Part shown: positions 36,457 through 49,747 of the stretch, in pieces
How positions within the stretch are numbered: the stretch's first letter is position 1
Layout: each line of letters opens with the position of its first letter
Assembly (NCBI RefSeq): GCF_029844725.1
Contig: NZ_JAOCKJ010000001.1
Location: 372,001-436,000 of the forward strand
Reading direction: 5' to 3'
Length of the DNA: 64,000 nucleotides
Origin: Pantoea sp. GD03673
GTDB taxonomy: Bacteria > Pseudomonadota > Gammaproteobacteria > Enterobacterales > Enterobacteriaceae
Made by a program: the position numbers and the translations under genes
Notes under the pieces: generated by a model
What the model was told of the DNA's origin: nothing
What the model saw: the letters and a program-made list of their open reading frames with translations, nothing else
Databases searched by the model: none

Positions 36457-36672
36457 ATGACAACAACAATGAAACGAATCACTGCCGTTATACTGGCGAC
36501 TACGTTAGCGGTTGCACTGAGCGGCTGTTCTAACTGGTCTAAACGTGACCGCAACACCGCCATTGGCGCGGGCGCGGGCGCGATTGGTGGTTCAGTATTG
36601 ACCAATGGTAGTGCACTCGGCACAGTCGGTGGTGCTGCTGTCGGTGGTATTATCGGTCATCAGGTCCACTAA
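36457..36672 (+). CDS. osmB: Osmotically inducible lipoprotein B
   Basis: OsmB is a small outer-membrane lipoprotein of stressed cells. The 71-aa product has a signal peptide with lipobox L-S-G-C (Cys at about 24), then S-N-W-S-K-R-D-R-N-T-A-I-G-A-G-A-G-A as in E. coli OsmB (72 aa), and glycine-zipper repeats (G-A-I-G-G, G-T-V-G-G-A-A-V-G-G-I-I-G) to the end. The ATG at 36457 has AAAGGAGAAG upstream. Confidence 0.95.
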   Translation: MTTTMKRITAVILATTLAVALSGCSNWSKRDRNTAIGAGAGAIGGSVLTNGSALGTVGGAAVGGIIGHQVH

Positions 36673-36719
36673 GGACCTCATAAAAAAAATAATCGGCTAC
36701 GCTAAGCATCTGCATCGCA

Positions 36720-36749
36720 ATCGGGCTACACAGGTAGCCCGATTTTTTT
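36720..36749. terminator. Terminator between osmB and yciH
   Basis: ATCGGGCTAC-ACAG-GTAGCCCGAT with seven Ts on the plus strand, lying between convergent osmB and yciH. Confidence 0.93.
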
Positions 36750-36751
36750 AT

Positions 36752-37075
36752 TCAGCCACCGGCCAGTTTGACCTTCATGCCTTTGGCTTCCAGCAGAGTT
36801 TTCAGTAAGTCGCGTTTATCGCCCTGAATCTCGATAACGCCCTCTTTTACCGACCCGCCACAGCCGCACTTCTTTTTCAGCTCTGCCGCCAGCAGGGTCA
36901 GCGCCGCATCATCCAGGTCAACGCCGGTGATCAGGCAGACACCTTTGCCCTTGCGTCCGCTGGTCTGGCGCTGGATGCGTACAATACCATCCCCTTTTGG
37001 CCGCTCTGCTTTTGGCTCAGGCTGCGTGATGCGGCCGCTGTCGGTTGAGTAAACCAGTGGATTATCATTCGCCAT
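36752..37075 (-). CDS. yciH: YciH, SUI1/eIF1-family translation factor
   Basis: A 107-aa protein (E. coli 108) of the SUI1/eIF1 family, with the cysteine-containing segment K-K-K-C-G-C-G-G-S-V-K-E-G and the following I-E-I-Q-G-D that form the eIF1 fold. E. coli YciH can influence start-codon and initiator selection and is induced in stress. It overlaps the pyrF stop by one base (TAATG), so the two genes are cotranscribed and coupled. Confidence 0.95.
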   Translation of the reverse strand: MANDNPLVYSTDSGRITQPEPKAERPKGDGIVRIQRQTSGRKGKGVCLITGVDLDDAALTLLAAELKKKCGCGGSVKEGVIEIQGDKRDLLKTLLEAKGMKVKLAGG

Positions 37076-37794
37076 TATTGTGTCTCCAGACTCTGCAGAA
37101 TCGCCTGCAGTGTGGCGGCAGGATCGGCGGATTGGGTGATCGGACGCCCGATGACCATGTAATCCACACCGGCCTGCTTCGCCTGCTGCGGTGTCATGAT
37201 GCGACGCTGATCACCAGCGTCACTGCCTGCCGGGCGAATTCCCGGTGTGACCAGCGCAAAGTCCTGCCCCATCACCTGTTTAAAGCGTATAGCTTCATGC
37301 GCGGAACAGACCACACCATCCAGCCCGCACGACTGGGTCAGCTTCGCCAGTCGCTCTGCCTGTTCTGCCGGTGAAAGCGTAATGCCCAGCTCGCTGAGAT
37401 CTTCTGCATCCATGCTGGTCAGTACGGTCACCGCAATCAGCAGAGGCGCGTCTTTACCAAAGGGAAGCAGCGCCTCACGCGCTGCGTTCATCATCCGCGC
37501 CCCGCCGCTGGCGTGAACGTTGACCATCCAGACCCCGAGATCGGCAGCAGCAGCCACGGCATGCGCGGTCGTGTTAGGAATGTCGTGGAATTTAAGATCG
37601 AGGAACAGCTCAAAGCCACGCTGCTGCAGAGTTTTCACCAGCGAGGGGCCAAACAGCGTAAACATCTCTTTGCCCACTTTCAGGCGGCAGCTGCGAGGAT
37701 CGATCTGGTCGACGAAACGCAGTGCGCTGTCGAGGTCATGATAATCCAGCGCTACCAGAATCGGCGAAGCGGTCACGTTGTGGGGTGAAGGCAT
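37075..37794 (-). CDS. pyrF: Orotidine 5'-phosphate decarboxylase
   Basis: PyrF carries out the last step of UMP synthesis. The 239-aa TIM-barrel protein has the catalytic [10 protein letters not shown] motif and the phosphate-binding V-T-P-G-I-R-P segment near the C-terminus. The ATG at 37794 (M-P-S-P-H-N-V) has AGAGGA upstream and gives a length near E. coli PyrF (245); the frame from 37836 is too long. It is followed by yciH, as in E. coli. Confidence 0.97.
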   Translation of the reverse strand: MPSPHNVTASPILVALDYHDLDSALRFVDQIDPRSCRLKVGKEMFTLFGPSLVKTLQQRGFELFLDLKFHDIPNTTAHAVAAAADLGVWMVNVHASGGARMMNAAREALLPFGKDAPLLIAVTVLTSMDAEDLSELGITLSPAEQAERLAKLTQSCGLDGVVCSAHEAIRFKQVMGQDFALVTPGIRPAGSDAGDQRRIMTPQQAKQAGVDYMVIGRPITQSADPAATLQAILQSLETQ

Positions 37795-37991
37795 GGCATT
37801 TCCTCTGCAGTAAGCACCCGCAGGCGCGATTGACAAACGGCAAGCATTCTACCTGCGGTGTCTGGCCATCACAATCGCGATTGCCCCTCTGCCGGGCAAT
37901 AAATGCACCTGTGCCGAACCCGGATAATTTTCGAGCCTTTAGTATGTTGTAACTATAGGAAGGTGCTATTTATTCTCTTGCAACGGCCGGT

Positions 37992-39161
37992 TTACTGGCC
38001 GTCGAGACCGCGGATAGGTTTAACCGATGACCAGGTCCGGCAGGATGGGCAGTGCCAGTAAAGGGCGTGAGCGGTAAAGCCACATTTCTGGCAGCGATAG
38101 CGTGGTTTAGTGCGGATCTGTTCACCGACCATATCGCGCAGCACCATCAGGCTCTCTTTGGCCCGGCCATCCTCTGCTTCACGCAGGTTTAAATCCATCA
38201 GCCGATGGAAAACACGCATCGTCGGATGGCGTTCAAGCTGACGACTGATGTAGTTCTGTGCCGCATCATAACCCTGCTGCTGCTCAAGAATGTCAGAAAG
38301 ATAGAGTTCTGCTGCCGCACCGGTGTTCTGTTCCACGCAGCGCTGCAGGAATTCCGCCCAGGCGTCAGGCTGATCGAGCCGCTGAAAACAGGTTTCCAGC
38401 ATTCCCAGTGTTTCGCTTACCAGCTCCTTATCCTGATCCAGCACCCGCTGCAGATGCCCCACCGCTCTGGCGAAATCCTCTTTCTCCATCAGAATACGGC
38501 CCATCATGATCGAGATGCGGGCGCTGTTACGATCGGCCGCCTCCCCTTTCTTCAGCAGGCTCATGGCACGTTCCAGATCGTCGCTGCTCATCGCCTGCAA
38601 AGCCAGTTCACAGTAGAAATGCGCAATTTCGCCTTTCTGCTTCTCTTTGCCGAGCCTGACCAGACGTTCTGCTACCTCAATGGCCTGTTGCCAGTCACTG
38701 GTGGCCTGATGAATCAGCAACAGCTGCTGCAGCGCGCCGATGCGAAAATCCGTTTCATCCGTGAGCTGCTTAAACATATCTTCTGCGCGGTCATAGAGGC
38801 CCGCTGCCATATAGTCACGGCCCAGCTGCTGTACGGCAAGCAGACGCTGCTCGTAGCTCAGGGAAGCACTTTCCATTAATGCCTGATGGATGCGGATGGC
38901 GCGGTCGACTTCCCCGCGCGATCGAAACAGATTACCCAGCGTGAGATGAGCTTCTACCGTGCCGCTGTCCTCTTTCAGCATATCCAGAAAGAGGTCGACC
39001 GCTTTGTCCTGCTGATTTGAGAGCAGGAAATTTACGCCAGCGACATATTCACGTGACAGTCGGTTGGCTTCCTGTTGCTTATCCTGATGCGCGCTGCGGC
39101 GGCCCATATACCAGCCATACGCAGCCGCCACCGGCAGTAACAGAAACAGCAATTCATGCAT
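37992..39161 (-). CDS. lapB: LapB (YciM), LPS assembly regulator
   Basis: LapB is an inner-membrane-anchored TPR protein that recruits LpxC to the FtsH protease and thereby balances LPS synthesis. The length (389 aa) equals E. coli LapB. It has an N-terminal membrane anchor, a run of TPR repeats and a C-terminal rubredoxin-like metal site with C-Q-K-C and C-P-S-C. It follows lapA after 6 bp on the same transcript; pyrF is downstream. Confidence 0.97.
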   Translation of the reverse strand: MHELLFLLLPVAAAYGWYMGRRSAHQDKQQEANRLSREYVAGVNFLLSNQQDKAVDLFLDMLKEDSGTVEAHLTLGNLFRSRGEVDRAIRIHQALMESASLSYEQRLLAVQQLGRDYMAAGLYDRAEDMFKQLTDETDFRIGALQQLLLIHQATSDWQQAIEVAERLVRLGKEKQKGEIAHFYCELALQAMSSDDLERAMSLLKKGEAADRNSARISIMMGRILMEKEDFARAVGHLQRVLDQDKELVSETLGMLETCFQRLDQPDAWAEFLQRCVEQNTGAAAELYLSDILEQQQGYDAAQNYISRQLERHPTMRVFHRLMDLNLREAEDGRAKESLMVLRDMVGEQIRTKPRYRCQKCGFTAHALYWHCPSCRTWSSVKPIRGLDGQ

Positions 39162-39167
39162 TGAGAA

Positions 39168-39476
39168 TTATTCCCGGCCAGCCGGAGAAGATGGCGTGGT
39201 CGCCAGGGCGGTGCTCTGCTCAATTTGCGTCTGCATGCGCTTAATTTTCCGGTTGGCATTCGCCAGTGAAACGCGGGTGCGTAACCAGAACAGCCCGCAG
39301 ATGACCCAGCCAAGCACAAAACCTGCGCCAAACAGCGATGCCAGTAAGGTCGAGATGCTGAACTCACCCTGCGCCAGCAGATAGTTAAAAGTAATAACCT
39401 GATCGTTATGTGCGCCTAAGGTGACGGAAATGATGAAAATGACCAGTACCACTAAAAAAATCAGCAAATATTTCAC
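39168..39476 (-). CDS. lapA: LapA (YciS) inner-membrane protein
   Basis: A 102-aa protein, the length of E. coli LapA, with two membrane helices (about 1-21 and 42-66) and a charged cytoplasmic tail. I start it at the GTG at 39476 (GTG-AAA-TAT, giving M-K-Y-L-L-I-F-L), preceded by AGGATG; a longer ATG frame from 39569 has no similarity upstream of this point. LapA acts with LapB in LPS assembly and the pair is heat-inducible in E. coli. Confidence 0.93.
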   Translation of the reverse strand: MKYLLIFLVVLVIFIISVTLGAHNDQVITFNYLLAQGEFSISTLLASLFGAGFVLGWVICGLFWLRTRVSLANANRKIKRMQTQIEQSTALATTPSSPAGRE

Positions 39477-39610
39477 AGTGCATCCTGTTGTGAGGTTGTC
39501 GGGTAGAATTATGCCAAAACTCCGGCAAAAATGCTGCTCCCAGCAGCATCGGGAGAGTCGCTTTTGCACAGGCCCGATTCATAATATGGGGTCTTAAGGG
39601 AGAATTACAA

Positions 39611-40369
39611 TCAGGGCTCCCGCTGCGCCACTTCTTTTTGCTCTTCCGGCGGCAGCGTCAGCGGACCACAGAAACGCTGGGCCAGCCAGGTAGCGAGGGT
39701 GACCAGTAACCAGGAGAGTACGGTTGCCATCGCCAGATCGCGCGGCCAGTGCATGCCCAGCAGCAGACGGCTCGCCATCACGCCCGTCGCCCACAGAAAA
39801 ATCACCACCACGGTTTTATAATGCCGACGCGGCCAGAGCAAACCCAACGCCAGCAGCGCCCAGCTGGCGGCAAACATGGTATGCCCCGACGGAAAAGCAA
39901 AACCGGTTTCAAACGCCCAGTGTCGTTTCAGCCAGCCTGGAATCTGTGTCTCATCGGCAATCAGTGACGTCACCATGTCACCACGCTGTTTGCGCTTCAG
40001 TTCGTAGAAAGTGGTTTCATCCAGCCCGTGATGCTGCTCCAGCCAGATCACATAAGGTCGCGGCTCCTGAATCTGCTCTTTGATATAGGATTTGGTGTAT
40101 TGCCCGGCCAGGATAGTGGCGTTCATGATCAGCAACAGCAAGATAGCGGGCTTCAGACGAAAGCGCAGACACCAGAGCATCCAGGCACTCAGCAACACGC
40201 TGGTGACAATACCCCACGGATTGGTGACGGTTTCGGTCATCCAGAAGAGGCCTTTCAGCACGGCATTGCTTTCACCTGGCTGCCAGCGCCAGCCTGACAG
40301 CCAGACGGCAACCGGCATGATGAGCAGCAGCAGCATTCCGAAGGTGGTACGACGCGAAATCTTAAACAT
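39611..40369 (-). CDS. pgpB: Phosphatidylglycerophosphatase B / undecaprenyl pyrophosphate phosphatase
   Basis: PgpB is a PAP2-family membrane phosphatase acting on PGP and undecaprenyl diphosphate. The 252-aa protein (E. coli 254) has about six helices and all three PAP2 motifs: K-E-Q-I-Q-E-P-R-P, F-P-S-G-H-T-M and S-R-L-L-L-G-M-H-W-P-R-D. It lies upstream of lapA in the same orientation and divergent from ribA. Confidence 0.95.
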   Translation of the reverse strand: MFKISRRTTFGMLLLLIMPVAVWLSGWRWQPGESNAVLKGLFWMTETVTNPWGIVTSVLLSAWMLWCLRFRLKPAILLLLIMNATILAGQYTKSYIKEQIQEPRPYVIWLEQHHGLDETTFYELKRKQRGDMVTSLIADETQIPGWLKRHWAFETGFAFPSGHTMFAASWALLALGLLWPRRHYKTVVVIFLWATGVMASRLLLGMHWPRDLAMATVLSWLLVTLATWLAQRFCGPLTLPPEEQKEVAQREP

Positions 40370-40596
40370 CCTCTTCCCTTATCCCGGTGTCAAATGACAA
40401 CATTTGAATAACTTTAGCTTAAAAAAGAATAACATAACCGTTGCCGATTGGATAATTGTGCTTTATCACTGCAATTGGTCTCAGAGATTACCAGCCCGCT
40501 TACGGGTTGTGGCACAATATTGCACGTTTGTCGGGCCACACTGGCCTGTGCGCTATCATGATGATAGTGCATCCTCTGAAGGTTCTGGAGAGTCAC

Positions 40597-41190
40597 ATGC
40601 AGCTAAAACGGGTGGCAGAAGCCAAACTGCCCACGCCATGGGGAGATTTCCTGATGGTTGGTTTTGAAGAATTGGCAACCGGACATGACCATGTTGCACT
40701 GGTCTTTGGCGATATCAACGATAATGAGCCGGTACTGGCGCGCGTTCACTCCGAATGCCTGACCGGCGATGCACTCTTCAGCCTGCGTTGCGACTGTGGT
40801 TTTCAGCTGGAAGCCGCGCTCAATGCTATCGCAGAAGAAGGGCGTGGCGTGCTGCTCTATCATCGTCAGGAAGGCCGTAATATTGGTCTGCTGAATAAGA
40901 TCCGCGCCTATGCGTTGCAGGATAAAGGTTATGACACGGTTGAAGCGAACCATCAGCTTGGCTTTGCCGCCGATGAACGCGACTTCACCCTGTGCGCCGA
41001 TATGTTCAAACTGCTGGGTGTTAATGAAGTACGTCTGCTGACCAACAACCCGCGCAAAGTGGAGATCTTAAGCGAAGCCGGGATTAACATCGTTGAACGT
41101 GTGCCGCTGGTTGTGGGGCGTAACCCCAAGAATGCGCACTATCTGGATACGAAAGCGGAAAAGATGGGGCACCTGCTGCCGAAGTCATAA
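40597..41190 (+). CDS. ribA: GTP cyclohydrolase II
   Basis: RibA opens riboflavin synthesis by converting GTP to the diaminopyrimidine. The 197-aa protein starts [15 protein letters not shown] as in E. coli (196 aa) and has the zinc cysteines in H-S-E-C-L-T-G-D and S-L-R-C-D-C-G-F, and the H-R-Q-E-G-R segment. The ATG at 40597 has GGAG upstream; a longer frame from 40456 is not conserved. Single-gene unit, divergent from pgpB. Confidence 0.97.
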   Translation: MQLKRVAEAKLPTPWGDFLMVGFEELATGHDHVALVFGDINDNEPVLARVHSECLTGDALFSLRCDCGFQLEAALNAIAEEGRGVLLYHRQEGRNIGLLNKIRAYALQDKGYDTVEANHQLGFAADERDFTLCADMFKLLGVNEVRLLTNNPRKVEILSEAGINIVERVPLVVGRNPKNAHYLDTKAEKMGHLLPKS

Positions 41191-41355
41191 GCGATACGGG
41201 CTGCTGTCAGTCCGCCACGGCAAAGATATTACGGTCAGATGGCGCAAACGCCGTCTCCATGACGCCTCCGTCCCTCGCCTTCTCTGGCGCGGGACGCTAT
41301 CCTCCTTTTCCCGCGGGTCTTTTTCAACGTGATGAGAAGCAGGATGGGTGTCCTG

Positions 41356-41380
41356 AAAGCCGGGTTACCCCGGCTTTTTT
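41356..41380. terminator. Terminator between convergent ribA and acnA
   Basis: AAAGCCGGG-TTAC-CCCGGCTTT with six Ts, 2 bp from the acnA stop. Confidence 0.92.
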
Positions 41381-41381
41381 G

Positions 41382-44063
<2,682 letters not shown>

Positions 44064-44177
44064 AGCTCCTCCTTTTCGTTCATGGTCTTAAACCTTAGTG
44101 AGACAAAGGTTTATGTTAAAGATAGACCACAAATTCGTTAACGTTTTGATTACAACACAAATTGCTACAATCGCACG

Positions 44178-44210
44178 AAAACGAAAATGCCCCGTGAGAA
44201 CACGAGGCAT
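44178..44210 (-). terminator. Terminator of the ymi small-gene cluster
   Basis: On the minus strand ATGCCTCGTG-TTCT-CACGGGGCAT followed by TTTTCGTTTT, 24 bp after the 27-codon gene. It isolates the small genes from acnA. Confidence 0.8.
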
Positions 44211-44234
44211 CAGAAAGAGGTGATTTAATTCAAA

Positions 44235-44318
44235 TTACAGCGTTATCCACACCGCCGCAGACCAGAACGCAAAGGAGAAAGCATACGCGCTTAGCCAGGA
44301 CATTTTAATAATATTCAT
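44235..44318 (-). CDS. 27-aa membrane miniprotein, YmiC-like
   Basis: The frame reads M-N-I-I-K-M-S-W-L-S-A-Y-A-F-S-F-A-F-W-S and ends I-T-L-stop: a single short membrane helix with many aromatic residues. A purine-rich GAAGAGAG site lies upstream and a strong terminator follows. E. coli also has a miniprotein gene (ymiC) between acnA and cysB, and this is probably its counterpart. It is too short for ordinary gene callers. Confidence 0.65.
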   Translation of the reverse strand: MNIIKMSWLSAYAFSFAFWSAAVWITL

Positions 44319-44404
44319 TTGGTTCTCTCTTCGCCGGAATCGGGCGTAAAAGTTTTTGCTGTCGCCTGTCAATCGGCGACACCCTTTGGTCTGTCAGGAT
44401 GTGG

Positions 44405-44440
44405 AAAAGGGCATTTTAAAGGCCCACCGGAAACTCCGGT
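44405..44440 (-). terminator. Weak hairpin pair after the 59-aa small gene
   Basis: On the minus strand ACCGGA/TCCGGT is followed by GGGC-N9-GCCC and TTTT. It could be a weak terminator or processing site between the small genes. Confidence 0.35.
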
Positions 44441-44477
44441 TATAAAAGAGCAGTGACGAATAGATGGTCTTACAATG

Positions 44478-44657
44478 TTATTTGTTTTTAGGGTCCAGAA
44501 ACGACTCAATAAACAGCCGCTGATTATCACTCAAATCCCATGACTCGGGGATAGACACTTTTTCGTCCTTTGCAAGGGGTTCTTTTCCTTTGCAGGATAC
44601 CGGCTTGTGCTGACCCGAAGTCAAAGAACGTTTATGGCTGAGTGTGTTTGCCCACAT
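44478..44657 (-). CDS. Small hypothetical protein between ymiA and the YmiC-like gene
   Basis: A 59-codon frame starting at the ATG at 44657, 4 bp after the ymiA stop, and ending in S-W-D-L-S-D-N-Q-R-L-F-I-E-S-F-L-D-P-K-N. A second possible start is the GTG at 44558, which has a perfect AAGGA site at correct spacing and would give only 26 residues. The conserved-looking part is in that C-terminal stretch, so the short form may be the real product. Its place corresponds to yciX in E. coli, but I cannot confirm identity. Confidence 0.5.
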   Translation of the reverse strand: MWANTLSHKRSLTSGQHKPVSCKGKEPLAKDEKVSIPESWDLSDNQRLFIESFLDPKNK

Positions 44658-44661
44658 GGCT

Positions 44662-44820
44662 TTAGCCCCAGATACGCCAAATCATTAACGCTACAACCAC
44701 CCAGAACAGTGCAGAGGCAGCGAATACGGTTAACCAGGCATTGCGACGGGTGTTACCGGTACGCTCAACCTTGGTGCTTTTTGCCGGGAAGCCCGGTTGT
44801 ACAGTCAGTCGTGTATTCAT
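44662..44820 (-). CDS. ymiA: YmiA small membrane protein
   Basis: A 52-aa protein with a basic N-terminal half and one membrane helix, ending A-L-F-W-V-V-V-A-L-M-I-W-R-I-W-G, almost the same as the end of E. coli YmiA (A-L-F-W-V-V-V-A-L-L-I-W-K-V-W-G). The location between cysB and acnA is also the same. The upstream ribosome site is weak. An opposite-strand open frame covers the gene and can hide it. Function unknown. Confidence 0.88.
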   Translation of the reverse strand: MNTRLTVQPGFPAKSTKVERTGNTRRNAWLTVFAASALFWVVVALMIWRIWG

Positions 44821-45267
44821 AGTTTTTGATAATCACTCTCAACAAAATGATTGATAACATCGATTAAGATTTAGGAAGAATCCTAAACGCGTTAAGGCCA
44901 AAAATCCAGTTATTTTTATTGAGTAAAACGATTAACGGTATTAATCAATAGGCTTCGATAACGTAAGAAATCATTAACTCCTGAACAAATATTTAATTAA
45001 ACAATCAGCTAATAAATTTGAGTTAAATTAAAATCAGATCCACTTAAAACTAAAGTAACAACTAAAGAACCTGATGTTTACTGGCTTCACACATCAGGTG
45101 TTAACTGGAGTATGGGAATAATCCTGGCGGCCCGCAAAGTGACATCGTTAAAAGTGTGTTGTAATTCGCATTTAAGAAAGCCCAACCGGAAAACATGTGA
45201 TCAATGTTTCATTTACAAAAAAATCATAAAAACTTTTGATTCTCACCTGGCGCTAAAGCCTGGCAAC
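44821..45267. other. AT-rich intergenic region between cysB and ymiA
   Basis: About 450 bp of AT-rich DNA. It should hold the ymiA promoter. A short inverted repeat (TTTAGGA-AGAA-TCCTAAA, 44870-44887) is visible. No further gene is supported. Confidence 0.4.
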
Positions 45268-45292
45268 AAAAAAGGCTGCACCAGGCAGCCTT
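45268..45292 (-). terminator. cysB terminator
   Basis: On the minus strand AAGGCTGC-CTGGT-GCAGCCTT followed by six Ts, 24 bp after cysB. Confidence 0.92.
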
Positions 45293-45316
45293 ATGTTCAT
45301 GCAGAACGGGTAAACT

Positions 45317-46387
<1,071 letters not shown>

Positions 46388-46475
46388 CTATAACAACTAT
46401 ATCAGTTTCAGTAAGAGAGTAGAACGGATTGATATAAGGCTCAGAAAAAGGCCAGCGAACGCTGGCCTGACTGGA

Positions 46476-49100
46476 TTACTTTTTCGCTTCCTGCCACTTG
46501 CCGTCTATATAGAAGGCGGACCAGCCTGTAGCCTTGCCCTCTTTCTCAGAGGAGACATACTGCTGTTTGGTTTTGCGGCTGAAGCGCACCAGCGTTTTGT
46601 TGCCTTCCGGGTCGGCTGCTGGCGCATCGGCCAGATATTTCAGCTTCTCCGGCAGACGCTCTTTGAAGCGCTGAAGCTCTTCCACCAGCGGCGCACGCGT
46701 TTCACGTGATTTCGGGAAGGTGTTAGCCGCAAGGAAAACGCCCGCTGCGCCGTCACGCAACACAAAGTAAGCATCGGACTTCTCACATGCCAGCTCTGGC
46801 AGCGGAACCGGATCTTCTTTCGGCGGCGCGACTTCACCACTGCGCATAATCTTACGGGTGTTTTTGCACTCTTCGTTGGTACACGCCATGTACTTACCAA
46901 AGCGTCCCATTTTCAGGTGCATCTCCGAACCGCACTTCTCGCACTCCACCACCGGGCCGTCATAGCCTTTGATGCGGAATTCGCCCTTCTCGATCTCGTA
47001 ACCATCACACTCCGGGTTATTACCACAGACGTGCAGTTTACGTTCGTTGTCGATCAGGTAGCTGTCCATCGCGGTGCCACACTTCTGGCAGCGACGACGG
47101 GCACGCAGGGCGTTGGTTTCAGCATCATCCCCTTCCAGAATATTGAGGACTTCATTTTCCGGAATCAGGTTGATGGTCTGCTTGCAGCGCTCTTTAGGCG
47201 GCAGCGCATAGCCGGAGCAGCCCAGGAAGACGCCGGTACTGGCGGTACGAATGCCCATTTTGCGGCTGCAGGTCGGACAGTCAATCGACGTCAGCACCAT
47301 CTGGTTCGGCTGCATGCCACCTTCTTCAGGATCTTTCTCGGCCAGTTCAAGCTGCTGAGTAAAGTCGGTGAAGAAGTGGTCGAGTACCGCCTTCCACTGC
47401 GCCTCGTTATTGGCCACCTGGTCGAGGTTGCTCTCCATGCGGGCGGTGAAATCATAATTCATCAGTTCGCGGAAGTTCTCTTCCAGACGATCGGTGACGA
47501 TTTCACCCATTTTTTCCGCATAGAAACGGCGGTTTTCCACGCGCACGTAGCCACGATCCTGAATGGTCGAGGTAATGGCCGCGTACGTGGACGGACGCCC
47601 AATGCCGCGCTTCTCAAGCTCACGCACCAGTGACGCTTCGCTGAAGCGCGCCGGTGGCTTGGTGAAGTGCTGACCCGGAAGAAGTTGCTGCAGGTCCAGA
47701 ACATCACCCACGCTGACTGCGGGCAATGTGCGATCTTCATCATTCTTACGCAGTGCTGGCATCACTTTGGTCCAGCCGTCAAAACGCAGAATACGGCCTT
47801 TCGCTTTAAGTCTGAACTCACCGGCAGCAGCAGTGATGGTGCTGGAGTCATATTTTGCCGGTGTCATCTGGCAGGCAACAAACTGACGCCAGATTAGCTG
47901 ATAGAGTTTCTGCGCATCCGCTTCCATATCTTTCAGCTTTTCCGCCACCACTTCCACATCGGAAGGACGAATCGCTTCGTGCGCTTCCTGGGAATTCTCT
48001 TTGCTGGCGTAAGTAATGGCAGTTTCAGGCAAATACTTTTTACCGAAATTGCTTTCGATATAGCCACGCGCCATGGCGACCGCATCCTGACTCAGGTTGG
48101 TCGAGTCGGTACGCATGTAAGTAATGTGACCCGCTTCGTACAACCGCTGGGCCATCATCATGGTTTTCTTGACGCCAAAGCCAAGACGGGTGCTGGCTGC
48201 CTGCTGCAGAGTTGAGGTGATATAAGGCGCGCCCGGCTTGCTGCTGGTCGGCTTATCTTCACGATCCACAATCTCGTAGCGCGCTTTTTCCAGCAGCGCC
48301 ACCGCGGCGTAAGTCTCATCACGATTAACCGGACGGAAGGCTTTATCGCCTTTGTGCGTCACGTCCATCGACAGCTCATCGCCTTTCGGCGTGGTCAGTG
48401 CCGCATTAACTTCCCAGTACTCTTCGGGAACAAAGGCTTTGATTTCACGTTCACGTTCCACCACCAGGCGCACCGCAACGGATTGCACACGTCCGGCTGA
48501 CAGACCACGGGCGATCTTCTTCCACAGCAGTGGCGAGACCATATAGCCCACCACGCGGTCCATGAAACGACGCGCCTGCTGAGCATTTACGCGATCGATA
48601 TTCAGTTCGCCAGGCTTTTCAAAGGCCTGACGAATCGCATTTTTGGTGATTTCGTTAAACACCACGCGGCTGAAGCGCGAATCATCGCCGCCGATCACTT
48701 CCCGCAGGTGCCAGGCGATGGCTTCCCCTTCGCGGTCAAGGTCGGTTGCGAGATAGATGTGGTCAGCATTGGCTGCTAACGCTTTGAGTTCGGCAACGAC
48801 TTTTTCTTTGCCGGGCAGAATCTGATAATCCGCTTCCCAGCCGTGATAAGGGTCTACACCCATGCGGCTGACGAGTGCAGCTTTCTCATCTTTTTTAACT
48901 TTTTTGACTTTCTTGTCAGTTGAAGCGTCTTTGACTTTCTTATCTGTCGAAGCGTCAGCACTCTTCTTCGCGGTTGAACCACTGGTCGGCAGATCCCGGA
49001 TATGACCGACGCTGGATTTAACCACGTAGTCACTGCCCAGGTATTTATTGATTGTTTTAGCCTTTGCCGGGGACTCAACAATAACGAGTGCTTTACCCAT
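46476..49100 (-). CDS. topA: DNA topoisomerase I
   Basis: TopA relaxes negative supercoils. The protein is 874 aa (E. coli 865), starting [17 protein letters not shown] with the TOPRIM acidic residues D-L-D-R-E-G-E, the catalytic tyrosine in [11 protein letters not shown] (about residue 328), three C-terminal four-cysteine zinc fingers (for example [16 protein letters not shown]) and basic C-terminal repeats. The nine extra residues lie in the charged linker near residues 48-66, where a 27-bp stretch is duplicated. Confidence 0.97.
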   Translation of the reverse strand: MGKALVIVESPAKAKTINKYLGSDYVVKSSVGHIRDLPTSGSTAKKSADASTDKKVKDASTDKKVKKVKKDEKAALVSRMGVDPYHGWEADYQILPGKEKVVAELKALAANADHIYLATDLDREGEAIAWHLREVIGGDDSRFSRVVFNEITKNAIRQAFEKPGELNIDRVNAQQARRFMDRVVGYMVSPLLWKKIARGLSAGRVQSVAVRLVVEREREIKAFVPEEYWEVNAALTTPKGDELSMDVTHKGDKAFRPVNRDETYAAVALLEKARYEIVDREDKPTSSKPGAPYITSTLQQAASTRLGFGVKKTMMMAQRLYEAGHITYMRTDSTNLSQDAVAMARGYIESNFGKKYLPETAITYASKENSQEAHEAIRPSDVEVVAEKLKDMEADAQKLYQLIWRQFVACQMTPAKYDSSTITAAAGEFRLKAKGRILRFDGWTKVMPALRKNDEDRTLPAVSVGDVLDLQQLLPGQHFTKPPARFSEASLVRELEKRGIGRPSTYAAITSTIQDRGYVRVENRRFYAEKMGEIVTDRLEENFRELMNYDFTARMESNLDQVANNEAQWKAVLDHFFTDFTQQLELAEKDPEEGGMQPNQMVLTSIDCPTCSRKMGIRTASTGVFLGCSGYALPPKERCKQTINLIPENEVLNILEGDDAETNALRARRRCQKCGTAMDSYLIDNERKLHVCGNNPECDGYEIEKGEFRIKGYDGPVVECEKCGSEMHLKMGRFGKYMACTNEECKNTRKIMRSGEVAPPKEDPVPLPELACEKSDAYFVLRDGAAGVFLAANTFPKSRETRAPLVEELQRFKERLPEKLKYLADAPAADPEGNKTLVRFSRKTKQQYVSSEKEGKATGWSAFYIDGKWQEAKK
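48904..48957. repeat. 27-bp imperfect tandem repeat within topA
   Basis: Two adjacent 27-bp units (48904-48930, 48931-48957), starting TTGACTTTCTT and differing at four positions. On the minus strand they encode D-A-S-T-D-K-K-V-K twice in the basic linker after the first TopA motif. Likely a slippage duplication; length may vary between strains. Confidence 0.85.
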
Positions 49101-49471
49101 ATTTACCTTTACCTAATGAAAACATCCTGCTTAACGGGAGAGGATTGGATGCCCAAAAACCCACCGGGTTCAATATTGCTGCGCCTGTTTAACATTTCAA
49201 GGCGGAGGGGTCAATCTCAGATCAGATGATGAAGCCTGATGCAACTGCATGATAAAGCGTGCTTTTTCCATCTGAACTTTTCGCACATCCCGGTGCAAAA
49301 TCCCTGAAATCGGAATCGCCCACACTCTACCTGATAAAATCTGTTACGCAACTTAATTAGCACTCAGCCCCAACTTACGCCAGGTTTTCATCGTTCAGAC
49401 CGATTTGTCACATCGCGTGACAGGCCAGTAATATAGAAAGGATTTGGATGCTGTCAAAAAGGAGCGAATAA
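49101..49471. other. Control region between divergent topA and yciN
   Basis: About 370 bp without a gene. E. coli topA has several promoters including heat-shock and stationary-phase ones in this place; I could not assign them here. Confidence 0.4.
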
Positions 49472-49720
49472 ATGCAGAGATCGACTCAGGCTATTTCCCG
49501 CCAGGCGTTGCTGGAAAAGGCCAATGCGCTGATCAAAGAACATGATGATTATTTAGCCGGCATGCAGGCGGATGAGGTGACTCAGCAGGCGGATGTGCTG
49601 GTCTTTCGCGGACCGTTTTTTCTTGATGCTGATGGCCTGCCTACCGCGAAAACCACGGCGGTATTTAACGTCTTCAAATACCTTGCTGTGACGCTGTCGC
49701 CGCATTACCACCTGGAATAA
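49472..49720 (+). CDS. yciN: YciN family protein
   Basis: An 82-aa acidic protein (E. coli YciN 83 aa) with matching segments such as L-I-K-E-H-D-D-Y-L-A-G, F-L-D-A-D-G-L-P-T-A-K-T-T-A-V-F-N. Function unknown. AAAAGGAG precedes the ATG. It is convergent with sohB, as in E. coli, and a shared terminator separates them. Confidence 0.92.
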   Translation: MQRSTQAISRQALLEKANALIKEHDDYLAGMQADEVTQQADVLVFRGPFFLDADGLPTAKTTAVFNVFKYLAVTLSPHYHLE

Positions 49721-49743
49721 AAAACCCGGCACTGGCCGGGTTT
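49719..49743. terminator. Terminator between convergent yciN and sohB
   Basis: AACCCGGC-ACTG-GCCGGGTT flanked by A and T runs. Confidence 0.88.
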
Positions 49744-49747
49744 CGCA

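Noticed and set aside
44607-44822. 71-aa plus-strand frame
   Set aside because: It is antisense to ymiA, whose protein matches E. coli YmiA on the minus strand.
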